From Xanthoparmelia taractica (taxonomy: Eukaryota > Ascomycota > Lecanoromycetes > Lecanorales > Parmeliaceae): DNA of 64,000 bases. Location: assembly GCA_033085395.1 (NCBI GenBank), contig JANQBS010000088.1, forward strand, positions 62,001 through 126,000, read 5' to 3'. Shown piece by piece: positions 34,363 to 46,400 of the stretch (position 1 is its first letter; every line of letters begins with the position of its first letter). Made by a program: the position numbers and the translations under genes. The notes beneath the pieces are model-generated. The model did no database searches, was not told the DNA's origin, and was given only the letters and a program-made list of their open reading frames with translations.

Positions 34363-34737
34363 ATGCCCCCCACCCCCACACCAACAACATTCCTCCCACC
34401 CCTCCCCTTCCTCCCCACCACCAAAAACAGGATCCTCGGGGAAACAATCTACTACCTGCAACTACTCGGCCTCATCATAGCCACGGCCGTGATCATGGCT
34501 CTTACGGTCGCTATTATCTCGCTCGTGTTACGAGGTCTTGAGACGCTTTGGTGGAAGATCAGGGAGCGGAGAGAGGCTAGGCGAGAGGCAGAGCTTGAGG
34601 TTGAAGAGAGCGCTGTGGAACTTGCGGTGTGGAGTGTATCGGGCGTTGTGGGGGGGAACGAGGGTGGAAGTGGAGGTGCGAGTGGGGAAGTGGTATGTGG
34701 TGGTGAGGACTCGAGGGGTGGGGAGAAGAGTGGGTGA
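34363..34737 (+). CDS. Small single-span membrane protein, 124 aa
   Basis: A single exon of 124 codons with a strong start context. The N-terminus is Pro/Thr-rich (MPPTPTPTTFLPPLPFLP). A single membrane segment follows, LGLIIATAVIMALTVAIISL. After it comes a basic and acidic helix, RGLETLWWKIRERREARR, then EAELEVEESAVELAVWS, likely a short coiled coil. The tail is Gly-rich. No family is known. The topology, with a short lumenal N-terminus and cytoplasmic tail, is inferred from the basic residues after the span. Two smaller relatives in layout follow within 2 kb. Confidence 0.6.
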   Translation: MPPTPTPTTFLPPLPFLPTTKNRILGETIYYLQLLGLIIATAVIMALTVAIISLVLRGLETLWWKIRERREARREAELEVEESAVELAVWSVSGVVGGNEGGSGGASGEVVCGGEDSRGGEKSG

Positions 34738-35209
34738 GGTTGGAGTTTGGGCGTGGGAAGGGTTGAGGGACTGGGTTGGTGTTGTAGTTGTACTTTGGAG
34801 AAGTCGTATAGAGGTTATGAGGAACAATTTATTGACATTCTTTTGTTGGATGAGTGCCGAGGGGTGTTGCAATGCTTAGGCTTTCGGGATGATACTGTCT
34901 CAAACGTGCTCGAGTTGTAAACTTCGGCGAAGACCTGCTTAGTATAAGCCTCGTTCCGACATGATTGGTTTCCTTTTTCTCATATTGTACGTCACCCTTG
35001 TTGATACTTCGCTCATCATAAAGTCCCTCGCCATCTTTCTTCTATATTGAAGCTAAGCGAGGAGAGAGCGGTCACGGGGTAGAAAAAGCAATTTCCCTTC
35101 GACTCTCATCAACTCCCAATCGAAGCGTCTGATACCGGCACCAGTCTTATTCCAGGCTCTCCTGCTAGGAAATCGCGGATCCTCTAATATAATCGAAAGA
35201 CTGTCCGAG
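34738..35209. other. Short intergenic region
   Basis: No gene is seen in these 470 bases, apart from antisense frames without support. Confidence 0.45.
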
Positions 35210-35422
35210 ATGGTGACTACTACCGCTACAACCCCATCAAGTGCTCGCACGACCGATATCCCAAAGACATCGCAACCTTGGGAAGATGTTAGGGGAATGC
35301 TGGCGACTATTGGCTTAGGGACAGCTTTCGCGATCATTCTGTGGCTCAGTTATCTCGCTGCTGGAGCCACAATGAGGACAATCAAAGATTGGCGGGATCA
35401 GCGTCCTCGGGTGGGGACATAG
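35210..35422 (+). CDS. Small single-span membrane protein, 70 aa
   Basis: A single exon of 70 codons. A Thr-rich N-terminus (MVTTTATTPSSARTTDIPK) is followed by one membrane segment, GLGTAFAIILWLSYLAAGA, then a short basic tail, TMRTIKDWRDQRPRVGT. No family recognised. Size and layout match its neighbours at 34363 and 35912. Confidence 0.45.
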   Translation: MVTTTATTPSSARTTDIPKTSQPWEDVRGMLATIGLGTAFAIILWLSYLAAGATMRTIKDWRDQRPRVGT

Positions 35423-35911
35423 GGAACGGTACTGAGGTATTTGTAGCACTGCATTCCGTATTACAATGGAATTGCTGACGGACACTGGAATTCAAGCTGG
35501 TCGAGAAAACCGTTGTGTTGTGGGAGTCCAAGGGTTGCAGGATATAAAGTCGAGATTGGGGATATTTCGGGGGGGTAAGCAAGGATGAAGCAGGCGTTCT
35601 CCATCTCTTCTCATTGACCGAGCATCTAAATATCCCAGGCGGTGTAATGTGGAGCCATTGTATTGCCACTATAGACCACTTCTTGCTCAAACTTGCTCAC
35701 TTGTTTGACGTCTGGAGCGCCCGATGCTCATGATGTGAATTAGGCACTAGATCTTTAACTCACGGGCTGTAAAACACTTCTCTCCTGTATTCGGGAACTC
35801 TTCATTCTGTTAACCGGACTCACACAAAAGCATTCCAAGTTCTGTGAAAAATAAGGCCAAATTTACTCTTGGACCTCACCTACTCGCTAGCTATCGCCAT
35901 CCTCCTCAACG
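35423..35911. other. Short intergenic region
   Basis: About 490 bases; an antisense 102-codon frame overlaps but has no recognised motif. Nothing supported. Confidence 0.45.
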
Positions 35912-36202
35912 ATGCCCAACGAAGTAGTCGGCGAAGTAGTCGACGTGCCTCGCCCTGTCGCCGTTTTTCTGGAAGCTACATACTTCACTCTCTTGGCTTT
36001 CGGTTTCCTAACCTCTGTTTGCACGATTTGTTGCTTGCTCTGGAGGTTCTTCGGCAATGGGCATCCAATCTTTCCATCAGTCTTCTCCACGGAGGAGACT
36101 TGTGGTCGGGAACCGCAAATGAAGGAGGAGCCGTCCGAAGAAGGTGTGGGTTTAGAATTTGGTAATGACACGGATGAAGAGTATATGCGGCGGCCTTATT
36201 GA
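35912..36202 (+). CDS. Small single-span membrane protein, 96 aa
   Basis: A single exon of 96 codons. MPNEVVGEVVDVPRPVAVFL leads into one long hydrophobic segment, TYFTLLAFGFLTSVCTICCL. A short W-R-F junction follows, then an acidic tail (EPSEEGVGLEFGNDTDEEYM). The cysteines at the end of the membrane span could be palmitoylated, which is inference. No family known. It is the third tiny membrane protein in 1.9 kb, all on the plus strand. Confidence 0.5.
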   Translation: MPNEVVGEVVDVPRPVAVFLEATYFTLLAFGFLTSVCTICCLLWRFFGNGHPIFPSVFSTEETCGREPQMKEEPSEEGVGLEFGNDTDEEYMRRPY

Positions 36203-38414
36203 TGGTATGTGATGTGACTGTTCTGCCTTGGGATAATTGACTAGATGGAAACCTCGTGCTAATGTAGCGGGATGCATTAGATTGAAAGGGGAGAATTAGC
36301 CGGCGCGTCTTGCGGATGTGGTTGAATAGTTGAATATGGAGAACAGACATGATGGTCGCTGCCAGAATCCATATCTAGGCGTGTCGTTAAGCTGCTGATA
36401 GCCATGGCGCTGGAAGACGAGCTCCACCGTCATCAGCAAGGATTGAGGGAGGCGAGAGATGCAAAATTGGTCATACTGAGGCAGGGTCATAGGCGCTTAT
36501 TCGAATTCGTAGACCACCGACAGTATGGCGAGTTGCGAGTTCAGTCCTTCCCAATGTTGGAATCTAGAGATTTTTGAAGGATAGCTGCCCGAGATTCTAT
36601 GAAGATGCAGTTTTGACAGGATTAAAACGTGGAAAATATCATGTCTTAGTGGTCTTGCTTACTAATCATTGGTAAGACTTCACTCCCTTTTGAGCTAGTA
36701 GATCTGTCTAGCTTACAGCCAGAATAGTGCCAAACTGTGGCGTCCGTTTTGAGCCGCCAGCCACTACAGCAGCCACAGCGGAACCTGCTTTCCAACTTCA
36801 CGTCTACTACTAAATCAACTATCAAGTCTTTCTCATTCCCACAACATGTTCAATAGGAGCCATCGATAGCGCAAAAGCGCGCCCTCCTAGTGGCAATCAC
36901 ATCCCAGTGCTTCAACCACTCTCGCTTTGTCCTTGCACGACGCTCCCAACTGCTATGGCGGAGATTTAGCCTCAGAGGATTGTGGTACTTTATTCATCAA
37001 AGCTTTACCGGTCATGCTCCAATAACAGGGATTGAGTCACAGGAGATTCATTGAGCGGAAATACACGATCTTCAATACTGACACTGGGAGATGGTGAGAA
37101 AAGCACACGGGAGAGAATATCTACGGAATTGTATAGGCGGCTGGCAGTGCGATCTCGTTGCAAGCTCTTCCATGACGACCAATTCTTTACGATGCATACC
37201 GCAATCAAGGAAAGGTGATCAGATGTGTTGCAGAGGAATGAAAATGAAGGAATAATCAAATCAGTGCCTCTCTGCGTTTTGCGCCAACTTTCCATCCACC
37301 TCCTATCTCTAGTCTGCGAACCCCGTCACGCGTCATGTATTTCCTCCCAATTGTGTGTTATCTATTGTCTGCGATCCATCCGGACTGTCGCCCCTTATTT
37401 GGTATCGCTGTCTATCCTATTCTCCATATCCTCCAAAAAGTGCATCATCTGAGCGAATGATCGCGATGTCTTTGCTCCCACCACCGCTTGCTCATGGGTC
37501 TCAGGTTTACCGAGCCAAACATCCAGCTGACGTGTCTCTTTAGGAGCTCGGTGTGAAGGAGCATGTGCCGCGTGGCGCTCGGCATCTTCGGTATTACTTC
37601 AGAGCACAGTAGTTGTTAGCGAGAACGAAAAGGCCAGGCAAAATCAAGAGAGGCTCACGGCATTGTCAACTTCTTCACAGTGGGAGTCTGGCAGCTAATG
37701 GCGGTGTGCGGGGTCGACAGGCTTCAGGCTGATCTCTGGCGTAGCTGATGGAATCGAGAGACCGGTGGCGCGAGATGGCCGAAGTGTTGCTCAACACTAT
37801 ACAAGAGATTCAGCTGAGAGAAATGATAGACATATGTCAACCTTGATGGGGAAGGAATGAACAAGGCTGAGTGCAAAGGAGCTGCATCTCTCATCCCACC
37901 TTTGGGGACCCGGAAATTTGGTATCTCAAATCTCGCAATCAGTGGTCTATTGGTATTTCAACTGTTCAGAACACTCTAAATGGCCGTGCCTTATCAGTAC
38001 GAGAGCTTGAGAAGTTGCACAGCGCAAAGAAGATCGGGCGTGCGACGACGCTAAGTAAAATCCGACTTGGACTCAGTCAGCCACAGCTCCTTACCTGCGT
38101 GATCTACGTTTCCAATCTACAAAATATCTTTCAATTGACTCTACAGCTTCCGATGCAGCGCACGGATAAAGATATGGAATTGGCACGCCTCAGCTTGAGT
38201 GGTCATGCCAACTGGACAGTGATTACGCCGCATCTGTTTTCTCTGGATGTGCTAGAGCAATGAGCTCTTAGCCAATTAACCCCCAATTTTCTGCCACCTT
38301 ATTGCTTTGTAATCGCTAGGCCCGCAGGCTTCTCCGGCACAGACCGTCGACTCACTCACTGGCTCAGCTATAAATAAGATTAAACACATGATTTTATAGA
38401 TTAAGGGATGGTGA

Positions 38415-38460
38415 AGCCCTAATCTAGCCGAATCTAGAAGCCTAGGGCCGAAATAGGGCT
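38415..38460. repeat. Short repeat with AGCCCT...AGGGCT ends
   Basis: The 46-base segment begins AGCCCTAATCTAGCCGAATC and ends ATAGGGCT, so its ends are inverted. A related 40-base segment with AGCCCTGATTTAGCCGAATC and AAGGGCT occurs at 54922-54961, beside a transposon-like inverted repeat. A dispersed, diverged short element is likely. Confidence 0.5.
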
Positions 38461-39157
38461 AGGTGGAGCACCCACGCGATTAACCGATCACCTACCTTCA
38501 AACTGCTCTAAGCTAGATCAGGGTTAGATTACACACTATACGATTGCCAGTCCCACTCTGCTATGTGTCTTTGTCTTATCCGGAAAGGTGACACCTCTGG
38601 GCTCTCGACGCGCCAGTCTCCTTTTAAGTCAATTTGTTCAGCTCTTCAAAGACTGCAGACACATGCAAGCTGAGAGATTACCAATTCAGACAATTCTGTT
38701 ACAAAACCTTAAAGCCCCGCACATACCTATTGATCGGCTTCGATACCCGACTACGACGTTGATTATTACAAGATCCATAATTAGCCTAAGACAGACATTT
38801 GCATCAGTCGCCTGTTCAACCCTCTTGTGACTTTTCTGCTCATTCCGGGCTTAAGCCATAAGCGATGTGATGGTGATGTGGTCCCTGTGGGTACTACCAA
38901 TCTTCAAAGGTGTCGTACGATTCAAAGAAGCAATGTTTCTTCGATCAAGTAAGCCAGCCTTGCTTAATGACACCTCGACAATATCTAAAGATGGCGCAGT
39001 GAGTGAGTCGCTGATCCCATAACCTAAAACCTTCCTATCACCGGATGGCTGGACTTTCTAGACCTGTTTTGCAGCTTAGATCTTGCGCTGAAACGAGCTG
39101 AACGATTCGAATAGAGAAATCTGAAGTATACGAGCTCAACGATTAGTCTTGTCTTCA

Positions 39158-39925
39158 CTCTAAGCACAAAGCGGACGCGGACCCTTCCCAGGCAACCAGG
39201 CAACCAGGCAACGCTATCTGTACCTTATTCGTATAACCTTCAATTCGCTCAAAAGGTGGCCGTTTAGGGTATGAACAGGGTTCATTGAGGTTGCTGACAC
39301 TGCAAACTACTGCAAAGTCCACCCTACACTGATACCAATCCAAATCAACAGATGGTCCAACACGGCTTATTATCTCACCGCCTAAGCATTAACCCAACCA
39401 GTCTTGCACACCCTGCAGGGCCAAAAAGAGCGCAAAAATACGACCTCCCAGCGCCAAGATTTTTCGCACAAAGATTACGAATTCTTTTATTCATAGCTTG
39501 ATGCGGTAGAACAGTGAGCGAATCCACAGCAAATTATTCGACGTCACAAGGTCTGTCCCATATATCTAGGATCTGCTGGTTGTTTTTTTGATGGCAAAAT
39601 GTTGCTGTCGGAAGATCGTATTGAAAAGAAGTGCTCTTGTTGCCCTTTGAATATTATCAAGATCTCAAAGCAATGTACTGGAAGAAGGGTTATAAGTCTA
39701 ATAATATAATAGGCCTAATCAGTTTTGCGTTACAAAACAGCCTTGGGCGGCCGAAACACGTTGCTACGCGGGTGGGTGACACAAATCATCGCACAAATTG
39801 GTAAGGCTTAGTTGGAAATTGGTGTGTAACGACTACGGTCGCCGACATCGCTAGACGCCTGTGCTCCGGAGGCCGCCCCACTTTGGGGGTCCCGGTGATC
39901 AGCTTCCGCCCACCATCAAATCCCC
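39158..39925. repeat. Degenerate repeat copy A
   Basis: Shares scattered blocks, in the same order and orientation, with 41150-41610. Shared blocks: AAGCGNACGCGG with GGCAACCAGGC; TCAAGATTTCCGCACAAA-like; TTGGGCGGCCGA; and CCCCACTTTGGGG with CCCGGTGATCAGCTTCC. Internal length differs by about 300 bases, so both are decayed. Confidence 0.6.
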
Positions 39926-41149
39926 AATCAGTCCACGAAATCATCCACTAAATCTCCCTTTCGGATGTCAGATACTCTCGAATAGTATGCAAGCGTACTC
40001 AAATTTACAGCATAGCGACTCACGCTGAACTCTCTACAAATCTAGAAGACAGCATCCAAGCTGAGCCTACTAAACCAACTTTGTCTGGTTGCTGAACCCG
40101 AAAATGGTGGCGATGTGCACGGCCAATCATTTGTCCGGCATATGCAATGCAGTAAAAACGGTATTAATTGACACCCAGGTAGTTGCAGAGAGCGACAAGC
40201 CATGCTTCTTCTACTCACACAATGCAAGTAAGAGGTTTGATCGCATTCTCAATCATTGACACCTATATCCCTGTCGGCTTTAGCCTCTATCGCATCTCTG
40301 AGGCAGTAATTGCCCTCAGGCTGTTGACGTGTAGTCCCGATTCGTTGATCCATAAATTGCCCACTCTGCTTGCGATCTTTCATGTACAAACGATTTGCTC
40401 CAAGGATGATGTCGGAGCCGTCAAGCGGGAGTTATTCGCCACTAAGGGATGTTATCGATCTTAGCGGGAGTTATTTCGCTCGAGGCTCCACACTGGCGGG
40501 ACTCGAAAACCCCAAAAATGCTTAGTCTTGGCTCTATCCCTACCCAAGCTGCCTGCATCAAGATGGAACATGGCAGAGCAAATCGCAGCGTTAAGGTAAG
40601 CTAGCCTACCGTCGGTGACGAGCAAGCCGCCCTTTGTGCTGCCGCTTAGACTTTCCAAGTCCAATATCTAGATACCCGCCAGCGTTGCCTGTGATATCTT
40701 GGCAACATTCAAAGATCGCGCAGGAAAACTAAGCTCACTCCCGTCTGCGGCTCGCTACTATGGCTATTGAAGATCATCTTATTGCACGTCGTGTCCTATT
40801 ATCCACTGTCACGTCCTGTCAACCGCACAATATTTGAATTGGTACATGATGCAACGGTAAACGTCTCAATTGCGGCCCCACTCTAATATAGTACTCGCCT
40901 CACACATTTCTCTATCAATTCCCTAGGATATGACGTGAATTTACCGATGTCACTATTCAAGCCGGTCGAGAGGCCGTATGTAGCACGCGTTCCCTGTCTA
41001 CTACTCTCAAAGCACTGGCCCCTAGCCAGCCTAACTATGATTTTTAACGGCACAATTTTGTTCAGTGGCTTGAGTTTTGTACTTTCGTACCGGACCTAGC
41101 TGGACCGATTCACGAGTAAACCGATGAATCGGACGGGTTGGATTTTCGC

Positions 41150-41610
41150 CCTAATGACAAAGCGAACGCGGGCCCCGCCATGAGGCAACCAGGCGACAAG
41201 GATCTATGCAAATGGACCCTAATTTGCACAATTCATCATCAAGACATTCTTGTGTGATATTCACAGGCTTAGTTCTAAGGTGCTGACACTATCGCGTCAA
41301 GATTTCCGCACAAAAATGATGAGATATCTTGCTTATAGCTTAATACAATTCAAATATGAGAGAGCTTATTGTGAATCCTCCGATTTCGCAAATTCTGTTC
41401 CACACTCAGCTAAAAACTTGCTACCCGCACTTTTAATCGAAAATTGGTTGCGATCGTTAGATAGCTTACGTAGAAATCCTTTATCCTCCCTCTGGTATCA
41501 CGGAAAAGCGTTGGGCGGCCGAGGTATTATGTTGCTATACGGCTGTGTTCTAGATAGCGCCCCACTTTGGGGTCCCGGTGATCAGCTTCCACATACCATT
41601 AACTACCAAA
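41150..41610. repeat. Degenerate repeat copy B
   Basis: Second copy of the repeat at 39158-39925. The best-preserved block, CCCCACTTTGGGGTCCCGG then TGATCAGCTTCC, is at about 41558-41592. Matching sequence may continue past 41700, where GCTGAGCCCACTCAAATACC resembles GCTGAGCCTACTAAACC of copy A. No coding capacity. Confidence 0.6.
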
Positions 41611-42343
41611 AAATTTTCGTGACGCGGTACTGTTGTATGGTCCGTTTGGCGTCCCGAAGGAAGATGACCAAGCTCCAAGAGGCTAGATACTTTTAACTAT
41701 CCTCAAGCCTCGCTGAGAGCCATTGGCTGGTTTCTGTGCCAGATTTTGGGAAATCTTATAAAAGGCCACGCTAAATTCTCCCCAAGAATTTGAAACAGCT
41801 ACCCAGTAACTGAGTACCAGGCTGAGCCCACTCAAATACCTCCGAGTCCACGAAGCCATGCACTTCCGCCATGATTGCGACTCTTCTCACGATTCATTTT
41901 CCTCTCGCTTCAAGTAAGATGTCGAAAATGTCATTCGCCGCGTCAGGCAGGGTCCGTCAGACAGCTGATGTTGAATTTATAAATTGGTCCTTATTTCCGT
42001 CCATTAGGTATCGGTCTCTTTTTTCCACTCTGTTTTCCCAGGGACTCTCGCATCTCCATCGCCCACGGACTGACAAGCACGGCCTCGCAAGAAATGATAC
42101 TCCCTGCTATGCGCTGTTCGGTAGCACTCTCGGCTTTAGAGGTTCTAACAGTCACCCATCTGTGACCTCACTACATGAGAAGGATTCTCTGCGAACCCAA
42201 ACTCGGCTTAATATTGCCCAACCGCGCCAGCAATAACCATATATCCAGCTCTGCCTTACCAGTATGTTTCACAGTTTTGCTGTCAACGTTAATGCCTGAA
42301 TCCTATGCCCAGCTAATTATTCGACCACAGAGGCCACCCGCTG

Positions 42344-43471
42344 ATGGATTTCAGTCACGCAGATGGTGTGCTGGGCTCTGATACAGCCGAGGCCAGTTAC
42401 GGAAACACGGTCGAAACTCCTGATGACTTGTGGTGGGAATCCTTATTTAGTACAGCCCACTTCAATGCTATAGAGGATGAAGCACTTTCAGCACCTACAA
42501 CAACGACATTCGGCTACACGCCTCCACTGTCCAATGGCATTGATCACTCGCAGTCTCCGCACCCCTTAAGCACGCCTCCTTCTGCGAGAGCTAGAACTGG
42601 TTATCAAACGATCCAGTCACCAACAGACTCTCTTACCACCTTCAACGCTCCACTTGCGCCTCATCTTAGTTGGTTAAGCGATCCATTTTCCTCTCCGACC
42701 TTTGATACTTCACTTCCTAGCGGCGCGCTCAGAGCTATCGGTATAATACCGGCTGGCCACGAATCAGCGCCGGACAATACGACGCTACCGGACGGATTTC
42801 ACGATATCAGAAGTGGTCTCGAACAGCAGCCCCAAGCGCAAATCCTAGCAGCTGAGGCCAAAAGCTACGATGCACAGCACGGAGACTTTCCGTTTGGCCT
42901 TGAGGAACAACCTTCACAGAGTAGCCCGATTCCCGTTAACCGCGCGGAATATACGACTAGTGACAACCTAGCCAAACCTTACTTTCGCGCTGTTGAGGAC
43001 CACCGACATACACAAGAATGGAATGGCACTTGTTGGGGTAGTACCGAGAAGACATCGGTAGAACAACCGTCGACTCCATCTCCAGTATGGCGGCATCAAT
43101 ATCAACTCAAGGTTCCTCCAGCCGACGACCCAACTTCTTCTCATGGTCCAGGACAACAAGGCTCGCCGCCGGGCCCTTCGTCTACCCTTTCAACGACCTC
43201 AACCACTATATCACTCCCGATTGACGATGACTGGAGTTGTGCCACCTGCGGGACTATATTTACGACCAAAGGCACGAAGAATCGTAACAGGAATAAGAAG
43301 CGTCACCGTTGCCCTGGTACTGGCCCGAAATATCCCTGCTCCATATGCCCCAAGTCGTTCAATCGTGGCGATTCCCGATTAGTTCATCTGAGGAGATGGC
43401 ACCCTGAGATGCACACAAAACCACCGCGGGCACGAAAAGAGAAAGATCTTACCGAGGGAAGCATGAACTGA
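42344..43471 (+). CDS. C2H2 zinc-finger protein
   Basis: A single exon of 375 codons. Residues 1-295 are low-complexity, rich in Pro, Ser, Thr and Gln, without a recognised domain. The C-terminal part holds two finger-like units. The first reads CATCGTIF then KKRHRC (Cys299, Cys302, His321, Cys323), an irregular or CCHC-like finger. The second, CSICPKSFNRGDSRLVHLRR then WH, is a standard C-X2-C-X12-H-X4-H finger at 332-353. A basic stretch, KPPRARKEKD, closes the protein and may be a nuclear signal. It should be a DNA-binding nuclear protein. Its target is unknown. A broken, possibly related finger sequence lies at 52254. Confidence 0.7.
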   Translation: MDFSHADGVLGSDTAEASYGNTVETPDDLWWESLFSTAHFNAIEDEALSAPTTTTFGYTPPLSNGIDHSQSPHPLSTPPSARARTGYQTIQSPTDSLTTFNAPLAPHLSWLSDPFSSPTFDTSLPSGALRAIGIIPAGHESAPDNTTLPDGFHDIRSGLEQQPQAQILAAEAKSYDAQHGDFPFGLEEQPSQSSPIPVNRAEYTTSDNLAKPYFRAVEDHRHTQEWNGTCWGSTEKTSVEQPSTPSPVWRHQYQLKVPPADDPTSSHGPGQQGSPPGPSSTLSTTSTTISLPIDDDWSCATCGTIFTTKGTKNRNRNKKRHRCPGTGPKYPCSICPKSFNRGDSRLVHLRRWHPEMHTKPPRARKEKDLTEGSMN

Positions 43472-46400
43472 TGCCTCCATCTGTCAGGGGGTTTGTCTTT
43501 CAAAACTGCACAAGGCAGAACTGTCATTCTTTCCGCGTAAATTGCAATGGAGGCCACGCCTAAGGGATTATCAACAGCATTTGAAACGGTCTTTCCATAT
43601 TAACGGCTGCGTTTCTTCTACTTTGACGGCCACATCTAGGAGCTTTATTGTTTATTCACTCGCGACTTTCATGCGCCATTACGTTGCTTTTGGTGTGAGG
43701 AGATGTGATTGGCAATAGTAAGGGGAACGACAGACATTTTTTTGGATGGCATGACGATGAGCATAGAATACCTCAAATGAGAAAACCCTAAATGCCAGAC
43801 CAGCGTAATTTGAGCCTCGAGTATCGAGTCTTCTTTCTATACTTAGGCTTAATGTGTTGGAATATCACGGTCGATCTAATAGAAGAGCCACTCAGCAAGC
43901 AAGAATTTTAGTGAGGGCTGGATAGCCTAGAATACCCATTCTACCAAAGACCGGCCAACGAGGGTCTTCGGGAGTGAAGGACTCTCAAACGAGACGGACC
44001 CCCAACCGAAGGACCCCAAGCATGACGGAGCCTTCCCAATGATTGACCGACCCCCAGAATGAGGGACCACGCAGTCCTATAAGACCAACTCTGACTCCTT
44101 GTGAATGCAAATCTACTTTCTTCCTTCCACAGTCCATCCTAGAAGGAGAACTACTAAGCCTTGCTGCACCAGCGCATCGTTTTGCAACCCCCTGTTCTCC
44201 ACTTGAGTTCCATTAAACAAAATCGAGCACAGAAACTGGTCAACATAACCCTACTCACTGACCCACCTGCCGTCAGTCTTTCCCCACCCTCTTTCCTCGG
44301 CACTCAAACTACCAACCCGCCTATCTTATCTACTAACCAACAGAACAGCCCCGCTGCAAACCACCAATTCTATGCATCCCAGCGCTCAGGCTCGCAAATA
44401 AATACCTCAAGCCTCAGCGCCGTCACTCACAATTTCCCCCCCTTTCCTCCAAATCGTGCCCAACCTTAACCGATGCCAAAAACCATGGGCCGATAGAAGA
44501 CTAGAAGCACCAACCTAAAAGCGAAGAACCTTGGACGCCGATGGGAGAAAGATCAGTGCGCTCCTTGGGCGGTCTTGGGAATTTTGTGTGATGGCATGGG
44601 GGGGTTGTTGAGGGTGATAAGAAGAGATGAAGGGGAGTGCGAGATGCGATATGCGAGATAGTTTTGGAGGGGAGGGAGGGAAAGGGGGGAGGTAAGGTAT
44701 GAATGGCAAGAAGGGGACGGTAGCTTTATAAGTTGAGAGATCGATGTACGACTTCGCGTTGTTGTAATCCAGAACCGATACCCTTTTAGTCATGCTTTTC
44801 AGTCTGGATTGATTATCCGTCTTCCCCCTAGCAATGTTAATATTACACCTCCCTGCAGCGTGTAGCTTGAAAGTAAAGCGCGCATTACAATCTAGCTCTC
44901 GACGTCTGAGCTTTGAGAGTAACCTCTCCCCACATAATTACGGGGGGGGGGGGGGGGAAATGCGCGGCTCGGCTATCTCGTGCTCCGAGTACCAGTTTCG
45001 TCAATGAAGTCCATGTTTCTACCCCTTGTTTCATGTTATAGTTTTTGGAGATGCTTTCTCACGCGTATTTACTGCTATCGTACCCATGCGGTCAGACCTG
45101 GTTTCTCGTGTCTGATAGCTTAAGGCGTGCGAACTTGAAAGTTTCGTGATATATAATTCTGGTTTTGCGTCTTTGCTGCGTTAGAAAAGTGCGGCTGCCG
45201 TGATGAAAGCAAGTGTCCTGTCCTTCCCACAAAAATGTTGAGATATGAGGTTTATTAAGTGAAGCGTATGCTTTTTCAAGATTCTTTTGATTCTGTTGAC
45301 AGATGGTAGGATACACGTAGTTGCCATCAACATAATTACTGGAATTGGGCGGTTGTGAGGCTCTTGGCAAGCATTTTACCAAAAACAGCCTATGATCGAT
45401 AGGTCTTGCTTTTATATTTATCCATAATAACAACAGTTATCCATGGACAGAGAATACAGACCTTTGTAGTATTGTATCGCTCGTCGCATGGACGAACATT
45501 ACTCAACAACATACACGCTTGCACGGATAAAATGCGTTGTCTATAGACAGACCATAAAACCCTCGCTATAACTCCGTCTGTTACAACCAATTCCGCTATG
45601 AGCAAGTGTCTGAGAAAGTGCGGCTACCATGAGATCTCACGTCGATTTCCATGGAGCATTTGTATTGTCTCTAGACAAGGTGTGTTCTCCCTGGGGACGC
45701 CTATGTTATTAGTAGATATTTACCTCTGATACTGGTGATACAGTCCCATGAGTGTCTCTCTTCCCCATGAATGGCTGTTGGATCCATGAATAGGACATTT
45801 TATCCATGTATGTTGCATCACCCCGGTGGATCAGGATAGCCATCGCCATCCCATTGCACCCACAGATATCCCGTGACACGCTTGGACCAACACTACATCT
45901 ATGGAGACATATACCACGGTCGCCAGCACCGTTCGCACACCAATAAAGGCCGTCTGGGGCTGTAAAAATCACGCGTCTCAGTCCATTGTAACTGTCGAGA
46001 TTGGAAGACTTAGTGTTCTACACGAATGTGCGTTTAAGGCGGAGGCTAAGTGTTTTATCGCTTGCCATGGTTGAACGATAATAAGAACCCAGCGTAACCA
46101 TAGAACAAAGACCTTGAGACCAAGGTGGCTAAGAGACAGCGACGTGATAGATCAGGGCAATGGATGTCTAGGAAGGGCGATGCTTTGATCGATAATGTGG
46201 GCAGCAGCAAGCGGTGTATTAAGTGAGGAAGTAACTAGAATGATAGCAGAAGTAGTAGCACTGGGGTTCTCTCTCCATGACTGAGACGTTATGTCCATGA
46301 GAAGGTACACCCAATTGGTGGATATTTGCCCTGAGACGGGCATGAAATGACCATCGGAATGCTATCCGTCTAATCTATGGGGATGCAGAATCCACTAGGG

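Larger units (their letters stand above)
36203..42343. other. Gene-poor 6-kb region
   Basis: No convincing protein gene is seen. A 57-codon ATG frame at 36404-36577 (+) looks helical and charged but has no match. Frames of about 130-150 codons at 37871 and 41250 start without an ATG. The second overlaps a repeat copy. The region holds two diverged copies of a repeat (39.2 and 41.2 kb) and a short palindromic repeat at 38415, both listed separately. Confidence 0.5.

Noticed and set aside
37871..38263. 130-codon frame in the gene-poor region
   Set aside because: It begins with GTG and has no family signature or splice partner.
41250..41696. 148-codon frame
   Set aside because: It begins without ATG and lies inside repeat copy B, whose sister copy is not open in the same way.
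45709..46343. Cysteine-containing minus-strand frames resembling a secreted protein
   Set aside because: The frames have no joint splice model; the frame at 45709-45972 starts at GTG. The resemblance to WCAN-type secreted proteins is too loose to report as a gene.
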